Positions 55,245 to 64,000 of a stretch of DNA of 64,000 nucleotides are shown here, piece after piece. Source of the DNA: Bacteroidales bacterium (GTDB lineage: Bacteria; Bacteroidota; Bacteroidia; Bacteroidales; Muribaculaceae); contig SUXJ01000003.1 in NCBI GenBank assembly GCA_015061005.1, positions 1 through 64,000 of the forward strand, written 5' to 3'. Under the pieces are notes generated by a model that saw only the letters and a list, made by a program, of their open reading frames with translations, was not told where the DNA came from and did not search any database. Each line of letters starts with the position of its first letter. Within the stretch, counting starts at the first letter, position 1. A program made the translations under genes and the position numbers.

Positions 55245-57469
55245 GAAGATTCTTGTTGTGTGGGGTAGCCGTTTTGACGCTCGTGTCGTCTGCTATGGCA
55301 AAGGATCCGGTGGATTGGGTAAATCCGTTTATCGGCACTACTAATTTCGGCACAACAAATCCCGGAGCGGTAACCCCCCACGGACTCATGTCGGTGGCTC
55401 CGTTTAATGTAATGGGGTCAGACTTTAACCAATATGACAAAGACAGCCGATGGTGGTCAACGCCTTATGACAACACGAATTCTTATTTTACCGGATTTTC
55501 TCATGTGAATCTCTCAGGCGTGGGATGCCCGGAAATGGGTTCGCTCCTTGTGATGGCAACAGCCGGCGATCTCAATGTGGATTATCGCCAATATGGTTCG
55601 GATTATTCCGATGAGCATGCCTCTCCCGGCATCTACGGACTTACGCTCGATAAATACAGAATTCGAGCCGAGGCCACTGCTACGTGTCGCACCGGCCGTA
55701 TTCGCTTCGTATTTCCCGAGGGTAAGGGAAACATTCTGCTGAATCTTGGTGAAGGGCTTACTAATGAAACCGGAGCCACTGTACGCCGAATCTCGGAAAC
55801 TGAAGTAGTCGGGTGCAAGCTGATGGGCACTTTCTGCTATAATCCGCAGGCGGTGTTCCCTCTCTACTTCGCCATGAGAGTCAGTAAGAAGCCGGCTGAG
55901 CAGGGCGTCTGGAAGTTCCAGCGACCGAAAAAGGGCGTAGAAGCTGAATGGGACGTTGATGATGCCGCCTACAAGATTTATCCCGACTTTGCCAAGACCA
56001 TGTCGGGCGATGATATCGGCGTATGGTATTCCTATGACACTTCTGCCGGCGAGGTCGTGGAAGTGTCGGTTGGAGTGTCATTTGTCAGCGAGGAGAATGC
56101 GTTGATGAACCTTAATGCCGAGCAGCCTGACGGCACGAGCTTTGACGCAATCTATGCTCAAGCACGCCGACAATGGAACGATGATTTGAGCCGCATTCTC
56201 GTCGAAGGAGGCACTGATGCGCAGAAAACGGTTTTCTACACAGCACTATATCACACCCTCATCCATCCCAACATACTGCAAGATGTGAACGGACAATATC
56301 CGGCAATGGAAAGTAACGAAATACGCACTGTCCCCGACGGACACAATCGTTATACCATATTCTCATTGTGGGACACTTATCGTAATTTACACCAGTTGAT
56401 GACTCTGGTCTATCCCGAACGACAAATCGACATGGTACGCTCAATGGTCGATATGTCGAAAGAGTGGGGTTGGCTTCCAAAGTGGGAACTGTTTGGACGA
56501 GAAACGTTCACTATGGAGGGTGACCCGGCGATTCCCGTTATCATAGATACTTGGCGAAAGGGGCTGACAGATTTCGACATGGATGCCGCTTATGACGCCA
56601 TGAAAAAATCAGCAACCACTCCCGGAAAAGACAACCCCATGCGCCCCGACATCGATCCTTACATTGAAAAAGGATACATTCCGCTCGGCTTCTTCTCAGC
56701 CGATAATTCCGGCGATAATTCCGTTAGCCATGCCTTGGAATATTATGTGGCTGACGATGCTTTGGCGTGGCTCGCCGAGCAACGCGGCGACCTTGAATTC
56801 GCCAAGGTGTTACGTGAAAGAGCTGCCGGGTGGAAGAATTATTATTCAAAAGAGAGCGGAACATTGCGCCCATTGAATGCCGATGGAAGTTTCCTCTCTC
56901 CGTTCAACCCTCGTCAGGGCGAAAACTTTGAGCCCGTCTTGGGCTTCCACGAAGGGAGTGCATGGAACTACACTTTCTACGTGCCTCACGACATTGACGG
57001 CCTCGCAAAAATCATGGGCGGCAAACGCCGCTTCGTCGAAAAGCTGCAAATGGTGTTTGATGACGGTCTTTACGACCCTGCTAATGAACCCGACATTGCC
57101 TATCCCTATTTGTTTGCTCGCTTCAAGGGCGAAGAATGGCGCACCGACAAACTTGTGGCTGAACTGCTCGCCAAGCATTTTACCATTAAGCCTGACGGCA
57201 TCCCGGGCAACGATGATACCGGCACGATGTCGGCTTGGGCGGTATTCTCCATGCTTGGCTTGTATCCCGATGTGCCCGGTGTGCCGGAATACACGCTTAC
57301 TATTCCGACTTTTGATCGAGCTGTCATAAAACTTGCCGATAAAACCCTCGAAATCAGTAAAACCGACGCTGCAGGTAAATCCAATGTCACTATCGACGGC
57401 AAAAAGGTCGGTCGTCGCATTGACCATAAGCAATTAATAAATGCTAACAAACTAAATTTCAAATATTGA
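55241..57469 (+). CDS. GH92 alpha-mannosidase (variant)
   Basis: A 742-residue GH92 protein with a cleavable signal peptide (SSAMA|KD) and no lipobox. [22 protein letters not shown] and [17 protein letters not shown] match the family, and [11 protein letters not shown] covers 656-666. The loop that reads NEPSHH in its neighbour is ANEPDIAY here, so the histidine pair is missing. The specificity probably differs, for example another linkage or a substituted mannose. It shares an operon with the first GH92 and follows GH130. Confidence 0.92.
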   Translation: MRRFLLCGVAVLTLVSSAMAKDPVDWVNPFIGTTNFGTTNPGAVTPHGLMSVAPFNVMGSDFNQYDKDSRWWSTPYDNTNSYFTGFSHVNLSGVGCPEMGSLLVMATAGDLNVDYRQYGSDYSDEHASPGIYGLTLDKYRIRAEATATCRTGRIRFVFPEGKGNILLNLGEGLTNETGATVRRISETEVVGCKLMGTFCYNPQAVFPLYFAMRVSKKPAEQGVWKFQRPKKGVEAEWDVDDAAYKIYPDFAKTMSGDDIGVWYSYDTSAGEVVEVSVGVSFVSEENALMNLNAEQPDGTSFDAIYAQARRQWNDDLSRILVEGGTDAQKTVFYTALYHTLIHPNILQDVNGQYPAMESNEIRTVPDGHNRYTIFSLWDTYRNLHQLMTLVYPERQIDMVRSMVDMSKEWGWLPKWELFGRETFTMEGDPAIPVIIDTWRKGLTDFDMDAAYDAMKKSATTPGKDNPMRPDIDPYIEKGYIPLGFFSADNSGDNSVSHALEYYVADDALAWLAEQRGDLEFAKVLRERAAGWKNYYSKESGTLRPLNADGSFLSPFNPRQGENFEPVLGFHEGSAWNYTFYVPHDIDGLAKIMGGKRRFVEKLQMVFDDGLYDPANEPDIAYPYLFARFKGEEWRTDKLVAELLAKHFTIKPDGIPGNDDTGTMSAWAVFSMLGLYPDVPGVPEYTLTIPTFDRAVIKLADKTLEISKTDAAGKSNVTIDGKKVGRRIDHKQLINANKLNFKY

Positions 57470-58446
57470 TGTCTACATTTCCAATTCTTGTCTTTGAACC
57501 TCAATTCAAAGACGTCATCTGGGGCGGAAAACGTATCGCCCAATTCAAAGGCCTCCCCGCGCAAGGCGATCATATTGGCGAAAGTTGGGAAATCTCCGGA
57601 GTCCCGGGCCATGAATCTGTTGTAGCCGACGGAATTTATAAAGGTCGAAATATGCTTGACCTTCTGCGTGAATTTTCGCGTGAAATCATGGGCGACAGAT
57701 TGTCCAAACGTTACGGCATGGAGTTCCCTCTGTTAATAAAGTTCATTGACTCTGCCGATGATCTGTCCGTACAGGTTCACCCCGACGATAAACTTGCTGC
57801 CGAACGCCATAATTGTCCGGGTAAAACCGAAATGTGGATTAGCGTATCGCCCGAAGATGGTGCATATCTCTATGCCGGACTTACCCGTGCCATTACTCCC
57901 GACGAATATCGTAGCCGAATTGCCGACAACACCATACTCGAATGTCTCGGCAAATTCGATACGCATAAAAATGAGGTATTCTTCCTCCCGGCAGGCAGAG
58001 TCCACAGTATCGGACGCGGAAATCTGATCCTCGAAATTCAGGAAACGTCTGATATCACCTATCGTATATACGATTTTGACCGACGTGATGCCAACGGCAA
58101 CCCGCGTCAACTCCATGTTGAAGAGTCGATTGCCGCCGTAGATTTCAACGATACCGAAAATGCCGCTCCAACTGTTATCCCCGATGGCAAAAATGAGCAA
58201 TTCACTCTGGTGGACTGCTATCATTTCACCGCCACGTCGGTCGATGTTGAAAATCAATTTCGCTTGGAACTCTCTGCACGCGATTCTTTCTCCATAATTA
58301 TTGCAATTGAAGGTGATGCCGTGCTGATTGACGCCGAAGGACGCCAAACCTCCTTGCCCAAGGGTTTCTCGGCTTTGATTCCCGCTTCTATGCCCGAGGT
58401 GACCGTCAAAGGTAATTGCAAAGTAGTAACAACCTATATTAAGTAA
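57469..58446 (+). CDS. manA: Mannose-6-phosphate isomerase, class I type
   Basis: A 325-residue zinc cupin that interconverts mannose-6-P and fructose-6-P. LSVQVHPDDKLA holds the first zinc ligands, KTEMW follows and the second histidine site is in LPAGRVHSIG. The ATG at 57469 shares a base with the GH92 stop; the TTG at 57466 is less likely. It brings mannose from the pathway into glycolysis. Confidence 0.92.
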   Translation: MSTFPILVFEPQFKDVIWGGKRIAQFKGLPAQGDHIGESWEISGVPGHESVVADGIYKGRNMLDLLREFSREIMGDRLSKRYGMEFPLLIKFIDSADDLSVQVHPDDKLAAERHNCPGKTEMWISVSPEDGAYLYAGLTRAITPDEYRSRIADNTILECLGKFDTHKNEVFFLPAGRVHSIGRGNLILEIQETSDITYRIYDFDRRDANGNPRQLHVEESIAAVDFNDTENAAPTVIPDGKNEQFTLVDCYHFTATSVDVENQFRLELSARDSFSIIIAIEGDAVLIDAEGRQTSLPKGFSALIPASMPEVTVKGNCKVVTTYIK

Positions 58447-58450
58447 ACCC

Positions 58451-59548
58451 ATGTATAGATCTGACAATCGTATTGTCGCAACCTTGGATGCCGGAGGCAC
58501 TAACCTCGTTTTTGGCGCAATGCGTGGTTGCGAGTACATTACCGAAACAATCACTCTGCCGTCAAACGCCGATAACCTTGATTTGTGTCTTGAAACAATC
58601 GTAAGTGGGTTCACTCAAGTCTTTGCTAAACTTGACGAAAAACCCGTGGCAATCAGTTTTGCATTCCCCGGTCCTGCCGATTATCCCTCCGGAATAATTG
58701 GCGGATTCTTGCCCAATTTCCCATCTTTCCGTCATGGGGTTGCTCTCGGTGCCTTCCTTGAAGAAAAATTCGGACTGCCCGTTTTTATTAACAACGACGG
58801 TGACTTATATGCATTCGGTGAGGCTACCGGAGGCATATTGCCCGAAATCAACAAGAAAATTGCCGATGCTGGCGGAACTAAGACATATAAGAACCTTGTC
58901 GGCTTCACTTTTGGAACCGGACTTGGTATCGGTGAGGTAATTAACGGGCAGCTTAATACGGGCAATAACTCCTGTGTCGAAGCTTTCTGCCTTCGTCACC
59001 GCGACCGCCCGAATCTGATTGCTGAAGACGGCGCGTCAATTCGCGCTATCACTCGCGAATATGCCCTCCTGTCGGGCGAAGACGCCTCATCGCTCACCCC
59101 CTACGATATCTTCCTCATTGCCGAAGGACAGAAACCCGGCAATCCTGATGCCGCTATTAAGGCTTTCGAAATGTTCGGCTTTGTCGCAGGCGATGTCTTT
59201 GCAATAGCTGCATCGTTGCTCGATGCCGTGATAGTGGTAGGCGGTGGTCTGACCGGCGCAATGAAATACATCAAACCGGCGTTGCTTCGCGAAATGCGTT
59301 CAACTCTCTCCACTGTCAAGGGGGAAACTGTGGCGCGCGTTCAGCCGCAAGTGTTTGACCTCGACTCTGACGACGATTTTACCCTCTTTGCCAAGGGTGA
59401 CCCCGTGGAAATTGAAGTCCCGGGCACTTCGCGCAAGGTAATCTTCGAACGAGCCAAGCAAACCGGAGTGGCAACCTCCAAAATCGGCGCCTCTAAAGCC
59501 ATATCCATCGGTGCCTATAACTACGCTCTCTCTCAAATCGACAAGTAA
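58451..59548 (+). CDS. ROK-family sugar kinase (divergent)
   Basis: A 365-residue kinase with the ATP-binding block DAGGTN at 13-18, FAFPGPAD, the NNDGDLYAFGEA active-site region and VGFTFGTGLGIGEVINGQL. The zinc motif of typical ROK proteins (C-x-C-G-x-x-G-C) is not visible at the expected place; it reads NNSCVEAFCLRHRDR. It is also longer than the usual 300 residues. It likely phosphorylates mannose or GlcNAc from this pathway. It ends the operon before a terminator. Confidence 0.85.
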   Translation: MYRSDNRIVATLDAGGTNLVFGAMRGCEYITETITLPSNADNLDLCLETIVSGFTQVFAKLDEKPVAISFAFPGPADYPSGIIGGFLPNFPSFRHGVALGAFLEEKFGLPVFINNDGDLYAFGEATGGILPEINKKIADAGGTKTYKNLVGFTFGTGLGIGEVINGQLNTGNNSCVEAFCLRHRDRPNLIAEDGASIRAITREYALLSGEDASSLTPYDIFLIAEGQKPGNPDAAIKAFEMFGFVAGDVFAIAASLLDAVIVVGGGLTGAMKYIKPALLREMRSTLSTVKGETVARVQPQVFDLDSDDDFTLFAKGDPVEIEVPGTSRKVIFERAKQTGVATSKIGASKAISIGAYNYALSQIDK

Positions 59549-59578
59549 CCGCTGAATCTTTCCCGTAATAGTCACTGA

Positions 59579-59632
59579 GTTCCGTGGACTATCTCAAAAA
59601 TTCTTTGAGCTGTTACGGAACTTATTTTTTGT
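59579..59632 (+). terminator. Terminator of the mannoside operon
   Basis: GTTCCGT (59579-59585) pairs with ACGGAAC (59615-59621), with an inner stem CTCAAA/TTTGAG, followed by a T-rich tail at 59622-59632. Confidence 0.8.
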
Positions 59633-59704
59633 TGAAAATACTGATTTAAACTGATTTAACCAATTTTTACACCAAAATCTATGGCTCATTTCACGAATAA
59701 TTCG

Positions 59705-59712
59705 TAAATTTG
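59705..59712 (+). promoter_or_regulatory. -7 box of ndk
   Basis: TAAATTTG at 59705-59712, 43 bases before the ndk ATG at 59756. No clear TTG at the usual distance. Confidence 0.5.
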
Positions 59713-59755
59713 CACTCGATTATAAACAATTAAATCTATACTTGAATTTCTCCTC

Positions 59756-60220
59756 ATGGAAACCACCCTTGTAATTCTTAAACCCTCTGCCGTTCTTCAC
59801 GGCTATGTTGGTCAAATCGTTCAGCGTTTTCAACAAAAAGGACTCGTGGTCCGCGGCATGAAGATGATGCAACTCAGCGAAGGCCTCTTGCGCGAACACT
59901 ATGCCCACCTTGTTGACCGCCCCTTCTTCCCCTTCCTCTTGCGTTCAATGCAGGCTTCGCCCGTAATTGTGATGGCTCTTTGGGGAAAAGATGCTGTTGA
60001 AGTGGTCCGTATGATGACCGGTGCAACAAATGGCCGCAAAGCTCTGCCCGGAACTATTCGCGGTGACTTTAGCGTAAGCGGTCAGGAAAACATTGTTCAC
60101 GCTTCAGATTCTATCGAAAACGCCGAAATCGAACTCAAACGTTTCTTTAAACCCGACGAAATTTTTGAATACATCCCCTCGTCGATTGTTTATACCTACG
60201 AACCGGATGAACTTAAATAA
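59756..60220 (+). CDS. ndk: Nucleoside diphosphate kinase
   Basis: A 154-residue enzyme that transfers the gamma phosphate between NTPs and NDPs. The catalytic histidine is H115 in ENIVHASDS. TLVILKPSAV at the start and GATNGRKALPGTIRGDFS are the family blocks. Length fits. The next gene starts 4 bases after the stop. Confidence 0.96.
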   Translation: METTLVILKPSAVLHGYVGQIVQRFQQKGLVVRGMKMMQLSEGLLREHYAHLVDRPFFPFLLRSMQASPVIVMALWGKDAVEVVRMMTGATNGRKALPGTIRGDFSVSGQENIVHASDSIENAEIELKRFFKPDEIFEYIPSSIVYTYEPDELK

Positions 60221-60224
60221 GTAA

Positions 60225-61187
60225 ATGCAAAATCTTATTCGTAAAATCTTTCTAACTCCTATATTTACCGCAGGCTGTTTGGTGCCTGCGATGGCTGATG
60301 ACGTTGTTATGCCTCCCGAAGTGCATCATCAACACCATTCCGACCTCATCGCAGGCCAACTTCACATCGGAAATCAAATCAAGGTTGAAGATACCGAGGC
60401 CTTCCTTGGCAGCCTCTTATATCCTGAGGAGGAAGAACCCGAACACGACATTTACACCGAAGGATGGAACTCCGGACAGGTGAACTGCTACGCCGGAATG
60501 CAAGTCCCCGATGAAATGACCATCGATGTCTCCGGCTTCCACATGCCAACGGATCCCACTCGCGTAACTTCTCCCTATGGATATCGCCGCCGTTTTCGCC
60601 GCATGCACCGTGGCGTTGACTTGAAAGTCCAAATCGGCGACACCATCTACGCCGCTTTCGATGGGCGTGTGCGCATCGTCAAAAACCAAGGACGACGCAA
60701 GGGCTACGGTCTCTACGTTGTTATTCGCCATAACAACCAATTGGAAACTGTCTACGGCCATCTTAGCCGCTTCCTCGTTGAACCCGACCAAGACGTAAAA
60801 GCCGGCGATCCGATTGGTCTCGGTGGTAATACCGGACGCTCAACCGGTCCGCATCTTCATTTTGAAACGCGCTACATGGGCTATGCAATCAATCCCGCAG
60901 CAATCTTTGACTTTGCGAACCACACTGCCCACACCGACTCCTACCACTTCACTAAGGACACTTACATGAACGCGCGTGACTACACGCCTTCGCCTTCACA
61001 ATACGCGCAGGCTGATCCGAGCACCACAACCTCGGAGGGCCGTGCCAAGTATTACACCATACGTCGAGGCGACACGCTCAGCCGCATTGCTGCCCGCAAT
61101 GGCACTACGGTGCGCAAACTCTGCAGTCTTAACGGCTTGACCACTACCTCAACGCTGCATCTCGGAAAGAAAATCCGACTCCGCTAA
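60225..61187 (+). CDS. M23 peptidase with C-terminal LysM domain
   Basis: A 320-residue exported protein (signal ending PAMA|DD). The M23 metallopeptidase domain (about 108-230) has H128-x3-D132 in HRGVD and H210-L-H212-F in GPHLHFE, the zinc site that cuts peptidoglycan crosslinks. A C-terminal LysM domain (about 275-320, YYTIRRGDTLSRIA) anchors it to the wall. Such proteins act in cell-wall remodelling or division. The gene follows ndk closely and may share its promoter. Confidence 0.92.
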   Translation: MQNLIRKIFLTPIFTAGCLVPAMADDVVMPPEVHHQHHSDLIAGQLHIGNQIKVEDTEAFLGSLLYPEEEEPEHDIYTEGWNSGQVNCYAGMQVPDEMTIDVSGFHMPTDPTRVTSPYGYRRRFRRMHRGVDLKVQIGDTIYAAFDGRVRIVKNQGRRKGYGLYVVIRHNNQLETVYGHLSRFLVEPDQDVKAGDPIGLGGNTGRSTGPHLHFETRYMGYAINPAAIFDFANHTAHTDSYHFTKDTYMNARDYTPSPSQYAQADPSTTTSEGRAKYYTIRRGDTLSRIAARNGTTVRKLCSLNGLTTTSTLHLGKKIRLR

Positions 61188-61704
61188 TCGATGATTTCGG
61201 ACTCGCACGTAGTCAATACTCTACACAAATAATGTAGAGTCAAGATTTGTAGAGCGCGCTGAAAAAGTCCGCAAATCGTATTTTTAACAATCAAACTCAC
61301 CTCCTTGATTGTAGGGTTTTGACTTGTCAAAGCCGGGTGTTGCCAATGCGTAAATCGCTGAACTTCAGTATCTGCCGCATGCGGGCGAGGCGAGTCTTGC
61401 TACTACATTTTTGAGGGCTGCATTAGCAAAATGGGGGTCTAAATTTCCGATTAGCTGACTTTTTCAGTTTGCTCGACTTGTCGAATAGCGTAAATGTCCG
61501 ATTCGCGAACATTTCGGCACTAATATTGCCAACGAATCCTCTCACAATAACAGCTGCGTAGCAGCCAATAGCCGCATGGCGGCGTATTCCCTCGTAGCCT
61601 CATGCAAGCAGCGCGTTAGCGATGCGCAGCGTGAGGTCATCGCGCAATCCCACCCCTAAAGCTGCGTAGCTGCGACACCCCCAATCTCACTCTAAGCGCC
61701 GAAT
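61188..61704. other. Gene-free stretch with small hairpin repeats
   Basis: The 517 bp hold a weak hairpin ACTCTAC/GTAGAGT at 61218-61240, possibly a terminator of the upstream gene without a strong U-run, and GC-rich hairpins from about 61553 on. No gene or promoter of the usual type was seen. Confidence 0.55.
61551..61675. repeat. Cluster of short GC-rich hairpins, copy 1 of a dispersed repeat
   Basis: GCTGC-gta-GCAGC (61553-61565) and GCCGC-atg-GCGGC (61571-61583) are short hairpins. The run from about 61601 to 61637 (ATGCAAGCAGCGCGTTAGCG and on) recurs with two differences at about 63295-63331. This resembles a REP-type extragenic repeat. Confidence 0.7.
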
Positions 61705-62268
61705 TCAGAGTTTCCGAATCGGGCGTGCCGGATTGCCGGCAACTACCGTGTTGTCTGCCACGTCCTTAGTCACCACAGCCCCTGCGCCTATCACGCAATT
61801 ATCTCCAATCTTAACTCCCGGAAGGATTATCGCACCGCCGCCAATCCAAACGCCGTTGCCTATACTAACCGGTTCTGCCCACTCAATCATGGCATTTCGT
61901 TCCGAAGCCTCCAGCGGATGGCATGCCGTGAAAATGCTCACGTTGGGCCCGATGAAGCAGTTTGCACCAATCGTTACCGGTGCCTCATCCAAGATGGTCA
62001 AATTGAAATTCGCAAAGAAATCCTCGCCTATCGAAATATTCTTGCCGTAATCGCACCTAAACGGCTGATTAATCTGAAAACGCTCGCCCGTCGCTCCCAA
62101 AAGGCTGCGCAATAGGGAACGTTGCCCCTCGCTGTCATCAGGTGCCATGTCGTTATATCGTCTGATTGTCTTTCGGCATTCCATTAGCAGCCTTAGCAGC
62201 TCCGGGTGAGTGGCATCATATTTCTGACCCGAAACCATCTTCTCCCATACCTGTTCAAAGTCACTCAT
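61705..62268 (-). CDS. Sugar O-acetyltransferase (Maa/LacA type)
   Basis: A 187-residue left-handed beta-helix acetyltransferase. The hexapeptide repeats are visible in PVTIGANCFIGPNVSI, VSIGNGVWIGGGAIILPG and VKIGDNCVIGAGAVVTKDV. FTACHPLEASERN holds the catalytic histidine, and the N-terminal block KMVSGQKYDATHPEL is typical for maltose/galactoside acetyltransferases. It transfers acetyl from acetyl-CoA to a sugar hydroxyl. Substrate is not known. Confidence 0.9.
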   Translation of the reverse strand: MSDFEQVWEKMVSGQKYDATHPELLRLLMECRKTIRRYNDMAPDDSEGQRSLLRSLLGATGERFQINQPFRCDYGKNISIGEDFFANFNLTILDEAPVTIGANCFIGPNVSIFTACHPLEASERNAMIEWAEPVSIGNGVWIGGGAIILPGVKIGDNCVIGAGAVVTKDVADNTVVAGNPARPIRKL

Positions 62269-62292
62269 AATTTATCGTATCTAAAAATGAAT

Positions 62293-62324
62293 CAAGAGGA
62301 CACGTCGTTGAGCGCATCCTCTTG
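62293..62324 (-). terminator. Terminator of the rplU-rpmA operon
   Basis: CAAGAGGA (62293-62300) pairs with TCCTCTTG (62317-62324) with a 16-base loop. The minus-strand side continues in ATTCATTTTTAG. Confidence 0.7.
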
Positions 62325-62366
62325 AAAATGTGTTCGTTAAAAAGGGGACTACCCGATAGCCGAAAC

Positions 62367-62630
62367 TTACGCTTCTGCTATGGGAGTAACGTTGATGAAG
62401 CGGCGACCGTTGCGACCTTCGGTGAAGAGCACTGTGCCGTCAACCAACGCATAGAGTGTGTGGTCCTTGCCCATACCCACGTTCAAACCGGGGTGATGAA
62501 CTGTGCCACGCTGACGCTTGATGATGTTGCCGGCTTTAGCGAACTGTCCGCCGAAAATCTTAACACCCAGACGTTTGCTTTCTGATTCGCGACCGTTCTT
62601 AGAACTGCCGACACCTTTTTTATGTGCCAT
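62367..62630 (-). CDS. rpmA: Ribosomal protein L27
   Basis: An 87-residue 50S protein with the usual [16 protein letters not shown] start, [16 protein letters not shown] and [10 protein letters not shown]. It follows rplU after 34 bases in the standard L21-L27 arrangement. Confidence 0.97.
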   Translation of the reverse strand: MAHKKGVGSSKNGRESESKRLGVKIFGGQFAKAGNIIKRQRGTVHHPGLNVGMGKDHTLYALVDGTVLFTEGRNGRRFINVTPIAEA

Positions 62631-62664
62631 ATTCTGTCAGATTTTGGTTTTTGGGGTTAAACAA

Positions 62665-62985
62665 TTAAGCGACAATCTCTTTAATCACCACCTGGGTGAA
62701 GCACTGGCGATGACCGTTTTTGCGGCGATAGCCTTTGCGACGCTTTTTCTTGAACACGATGACCTTATCGCCCTTAACGAGCTGTTGCTTGACTTCGCAG
62801 ACAACCTTTGCGCCCTCTACTACGGGTGCGCCTACGGTTACTGCGCCATCGGCGTCAACCAGCAGTACGCGGTCAAACTCTACGGCGCTGCCCTCCTTAG
62901 CGTCTTCGCCAAGGTAGTGTACATAAAGGAACTTGTCCTTTTCGGCCTTAAACTGCTGGCCTTGAATCTCTACAATTACGTACAT
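62665..62985 (-). CDS. rplU: Ribosomal protein L21
   Basis: A 106-residue 50S protein. [20 protein letters not shown] at the start, and the [18 protein letters not shown] block near the end, are diagnostic. It heads the L21-L27 operon; a -7 box lies about 100 bases upstream. Confidence 0.97.
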   Translation of the reverse strand: MYVIVEIQGQQFKAEKDKFLYVHYLGEDAKEGSAVEFDRVLLVDADGAVTVGAPVVEGAKVVCEVKQQLVKGDKVIVFKKKRRKGYRRKNGHRQCFTQVVIKEIVA

Positions 62986-63082
62986 TTACGTTTGATAGTT
63001 AGATGGTTAACTTCGTCAGGCGGACGCGCCTCGTGCGCATCGCTTCCTCGAGCCCGAGCGAATATGATACTTAAAGCGACCG

Positions 63083-63090
63083 CAAATTTA
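63083..63090 (-). promoter_or_regulatory. -7 box of rplU
   Basis: TAAATTTG on the minus strand, about 98 bases upstream of the rplU ATG. The partner TTG is not clear. A leader of this length is common for autoregulated ribosomal-protein operons. Confidence 0.45.
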
Positions 63091-63189
63091 CGCATTTTCC
63101 ACGACATAAAAAAGCATTCCCCCAAAAAATCACAATTTCTTCCCAAATTGAACACCCCGGCACTCAATCCCCCCTCCTCACGTCCCCCC

Positions 63190-63375
63190 AAAACGCTGCA
63201 GAGCAGCATAAAACCGCACGCGTCTCCCTCCCCACGTCAAACACCGCTGCAGAGCAGCAAAAAAGCCGCATAGCTGCGCCTCATGAGTAGCCCCATGCAA
63301 GCAGCGCGTCAGCGATGCGCAGCGTGGGGTCCGCAATCCGCCCCTCCCCAACAAATGCCGCATAGCGGCGACACT
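63190..63375. repeat. Cluster of short GC-rich hairpins, copy 2 of a dispersed repeat
   Basis: GCTGC-aga-GCAGC at 63195-63207 and again at 63246-63258, GCCGC-ata-GCGGC at 63358-63370, and a near-identical 37-bp match to the copy at about 61601 (here about 63295-63331). Loops vary while stems are kept, as expected for selected hairpins. Confidence 0.7.
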
Positions 63376-63500
63376 TTCCCACGCAAACCTCACCTCCCCA
63401 TGCTTGCCGCACTCCCTCAACACCTTAGACACCCCCCCTCCCATACAGCGTCTGCAAAGACCTGAAAATATCTCCGGCGAGCCTCTGTTGAAACGAACAG

Positions 63501-63532
63501 CCCCCCAAAAGTTCGGTGAAAACTTCGGGGGG
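63501..63532 (-). terminator. Possible terminator of the broken lipoprotein gene
   Basis: CCCCCC (63501-63506) and AAGTT (63509-63513) pair with AACTT (63521-63525) and GGGGGG (63527-63532). The U-run on the minus strand is weak. Confidence 0.45.
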
Positions 63533-63633
63533 CGATTCGATCTTTGTTGACACGGTCTCCTTCAAAACCTCATAGGAAACAATGCCGTATGCAAAATTAA
63601 TAACAGATTATATGACTTCAATGTCGCTTCATC

Positions 63634-63920
63634 TTACATTTCTATCATCTCTTCGTCTTCTACTGCTTCTTCTCCTTCTATTTCTTCTTCGGCTTTACAC
63701 AGTTCTACAAAATAGGGGTATTCATCACCGGCATATTTACCGTATTTTGCATAAATGTGAGCCGTTTTGTTCTCGGGAAAGGAGGTTTCCGCTGTCCAAT
63801 TTAAGATGCGCTTTTGGGCTGCGTTATACACTTCGTTCTTTATAAACTCGCCTTGTTCGCATCGCATGCTGTCATCAGTACGGCAGCCACTGATGCTATA
63901 ATAATACTTGTTTTTTTCAT
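63634..63920 (-). pseudogene. Small lipoprotein gene broken by a 5-bp tandem duplication
   Basis: From the ATG at 63920 the frame reads a lipoprotein signal, MKKTSIIIASVAAVLMTAC, then DANKASL and a stop. A second frame continues from 63867 with CEQGEFIKNEVYNAAQKR to a stop at 63634, acidic at its end. Between them CGCAT is present twice in tandem (63858-63867). Removing one copy joins the frames as MTAC-EQGEFIKNEVY, a plausible 90-residue lipoprotein with the lipobox intact. So the gene is frameshifted exactly at the lipobox, by mutation, by phase variation or by an assembly error. Function unknown. Confidence 0.65.
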
Positions 63921-63936
63921 ATTACTTATGTTTAAT

Positions 63937-64000
63937 TTATTGATTTATCCAATATACAATCTTGCCGTTGCGAGTATAGATGTATGCAGTCACATAGAAG
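63937..64000 (-). CDS. C-terminal end of an unidentified protein (partial)
   Basis: The minus strand from the window edge reads FYVTAYIYTRNGKIVYWINQ and a TAA, ending 16 bases upstream of the lipoprotein ATG. The pattern looks like a real protein end, and it could be the upstream gene of the same operon. Too short to assign. Confidence 0.4.
   Translation of the reverse strand, partial: FYVTAYIYTRNGKIVYWINQ

Larger units (their letters stand above)
62986..63633. other. Intergenic region upstream of rplU
   Basis: The 648 bp hold the rplU -7 box at 63083-63090, the second hairpin-repeat cluster (63190-63375) and a possible terminator at 63501-63532. No gene is supported. Confidence 0.55.

Noticed and set aside
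57733-58614. 293-residue frame opposite manA
   Set aside because: Long but antisense to manA with all its zinc motifs; no own promoter or motif.
62518-63273. 251-residue frame opposite rplU and rpmA
   Set aside because: It crosses two ribosomal protein genes and a repeat cluster.

Overview
The window reads as chromosomal DNA of a Bacteroidota bacterium of the order Bacteroidales. Supporting signs are the many promoters with the Bacteroidota -7 box TAnnTTTG and a TTG about 20 bp upstream, weak or absent Shine-Dalgarno sites, a type IX secretion component (PorV) with a possible CTD protein, BACON/DUF4595 lipoproteins, paired GH92 mannosidases with a GH130 phosphorylase, and a two-subunit B12-dependent methylmalonyl-CoA mutase. 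A Muribaculaceae-like gut commensal is a reasonable guess, but the family cannot be fixed by reading alone. No rRNA, tRNA, CRISPR array, transposase or phage gene was seen.

Layout. 1-2.7 kb: end of an unknown gene, a GT2 glycosyltransferase, and a leftward trio (small conserved protein, PlsC-like acyltransferase, omega-amidase-like nitrilase). 2.8-7.4 kb: phosphate module (outer-membrane barrel, pstS, pstC, pstA, pstB, no phoU). 7.5-9.7 kb: LysM/periplasmic-binding protein and a PorT-like barrel. 9.7-11.2 kb: MscS-type channel and a free-standing structured RNA. 11.4-17.7 kb: B12 circuit (mutB, mutA, divergent cobalamin riboswitch and BtuB-like receptor). 17.7-19.7 kb: lpxB and a membrane-anchored retropepsin-like protein. 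19.9-26.7 kb: leftward operon pyrE, START-like protein, Rieske-like lipoprotein, holB, addB-like nuclease, hemW. 26.8-30.1 kb: NrtR-like Nudix regulator and a giant ADP-ribosylglycohydrolase/phosphatase/ADP-ribosylglycohydrolase fusion. 30.2-34.2 kb: dnaE-trxA. 34.2-42.4 kb: GH5 mannanase lipoprotein and a TetR-controlled efflux operon (TolC-like, HlyD-like, two ATPases, two permeases). 42.5-46 kb: nagA, phospholipase A1, a membrane protein, ispF and a small mobile-looking element around a truncated four-helix-bundle gene. 46-50.3 kb: porV and secreted proteins. 50.6-59.6 kb: mannoside catabolism (GH92, MFS, GH130, GH92, manA, ROK kinase). 59.7-63.1 kb: ndk, M23/LysM peptidase, acetyltransferase, rpmA-rplU. 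The right end has GC-rich hairpin repeats and a frameshifted lipoprotein.

How parts work together. Outside the cell or in the periplasm GH92 enzymes would remove alpha-mannose, the MFS carrier would import a mannosyl disaccharide, GH130 would phosphorolyse it, and ManA and the ROK kinase would pass mannose into glycolysis. The riboswitch ties B12 uptake to cofactor level next to the B12-dependent mutase. The strongest candidate for an undescribed system is the Nudix regulator plus the ADPRH-phosphatase-ADPRH fusion. Other points worth a second look are the inverted-repeat element that supplies the ispF start, near-leaderless promoters, and a 5-bp duplication that breaks a lipoprotein at its lipobox.
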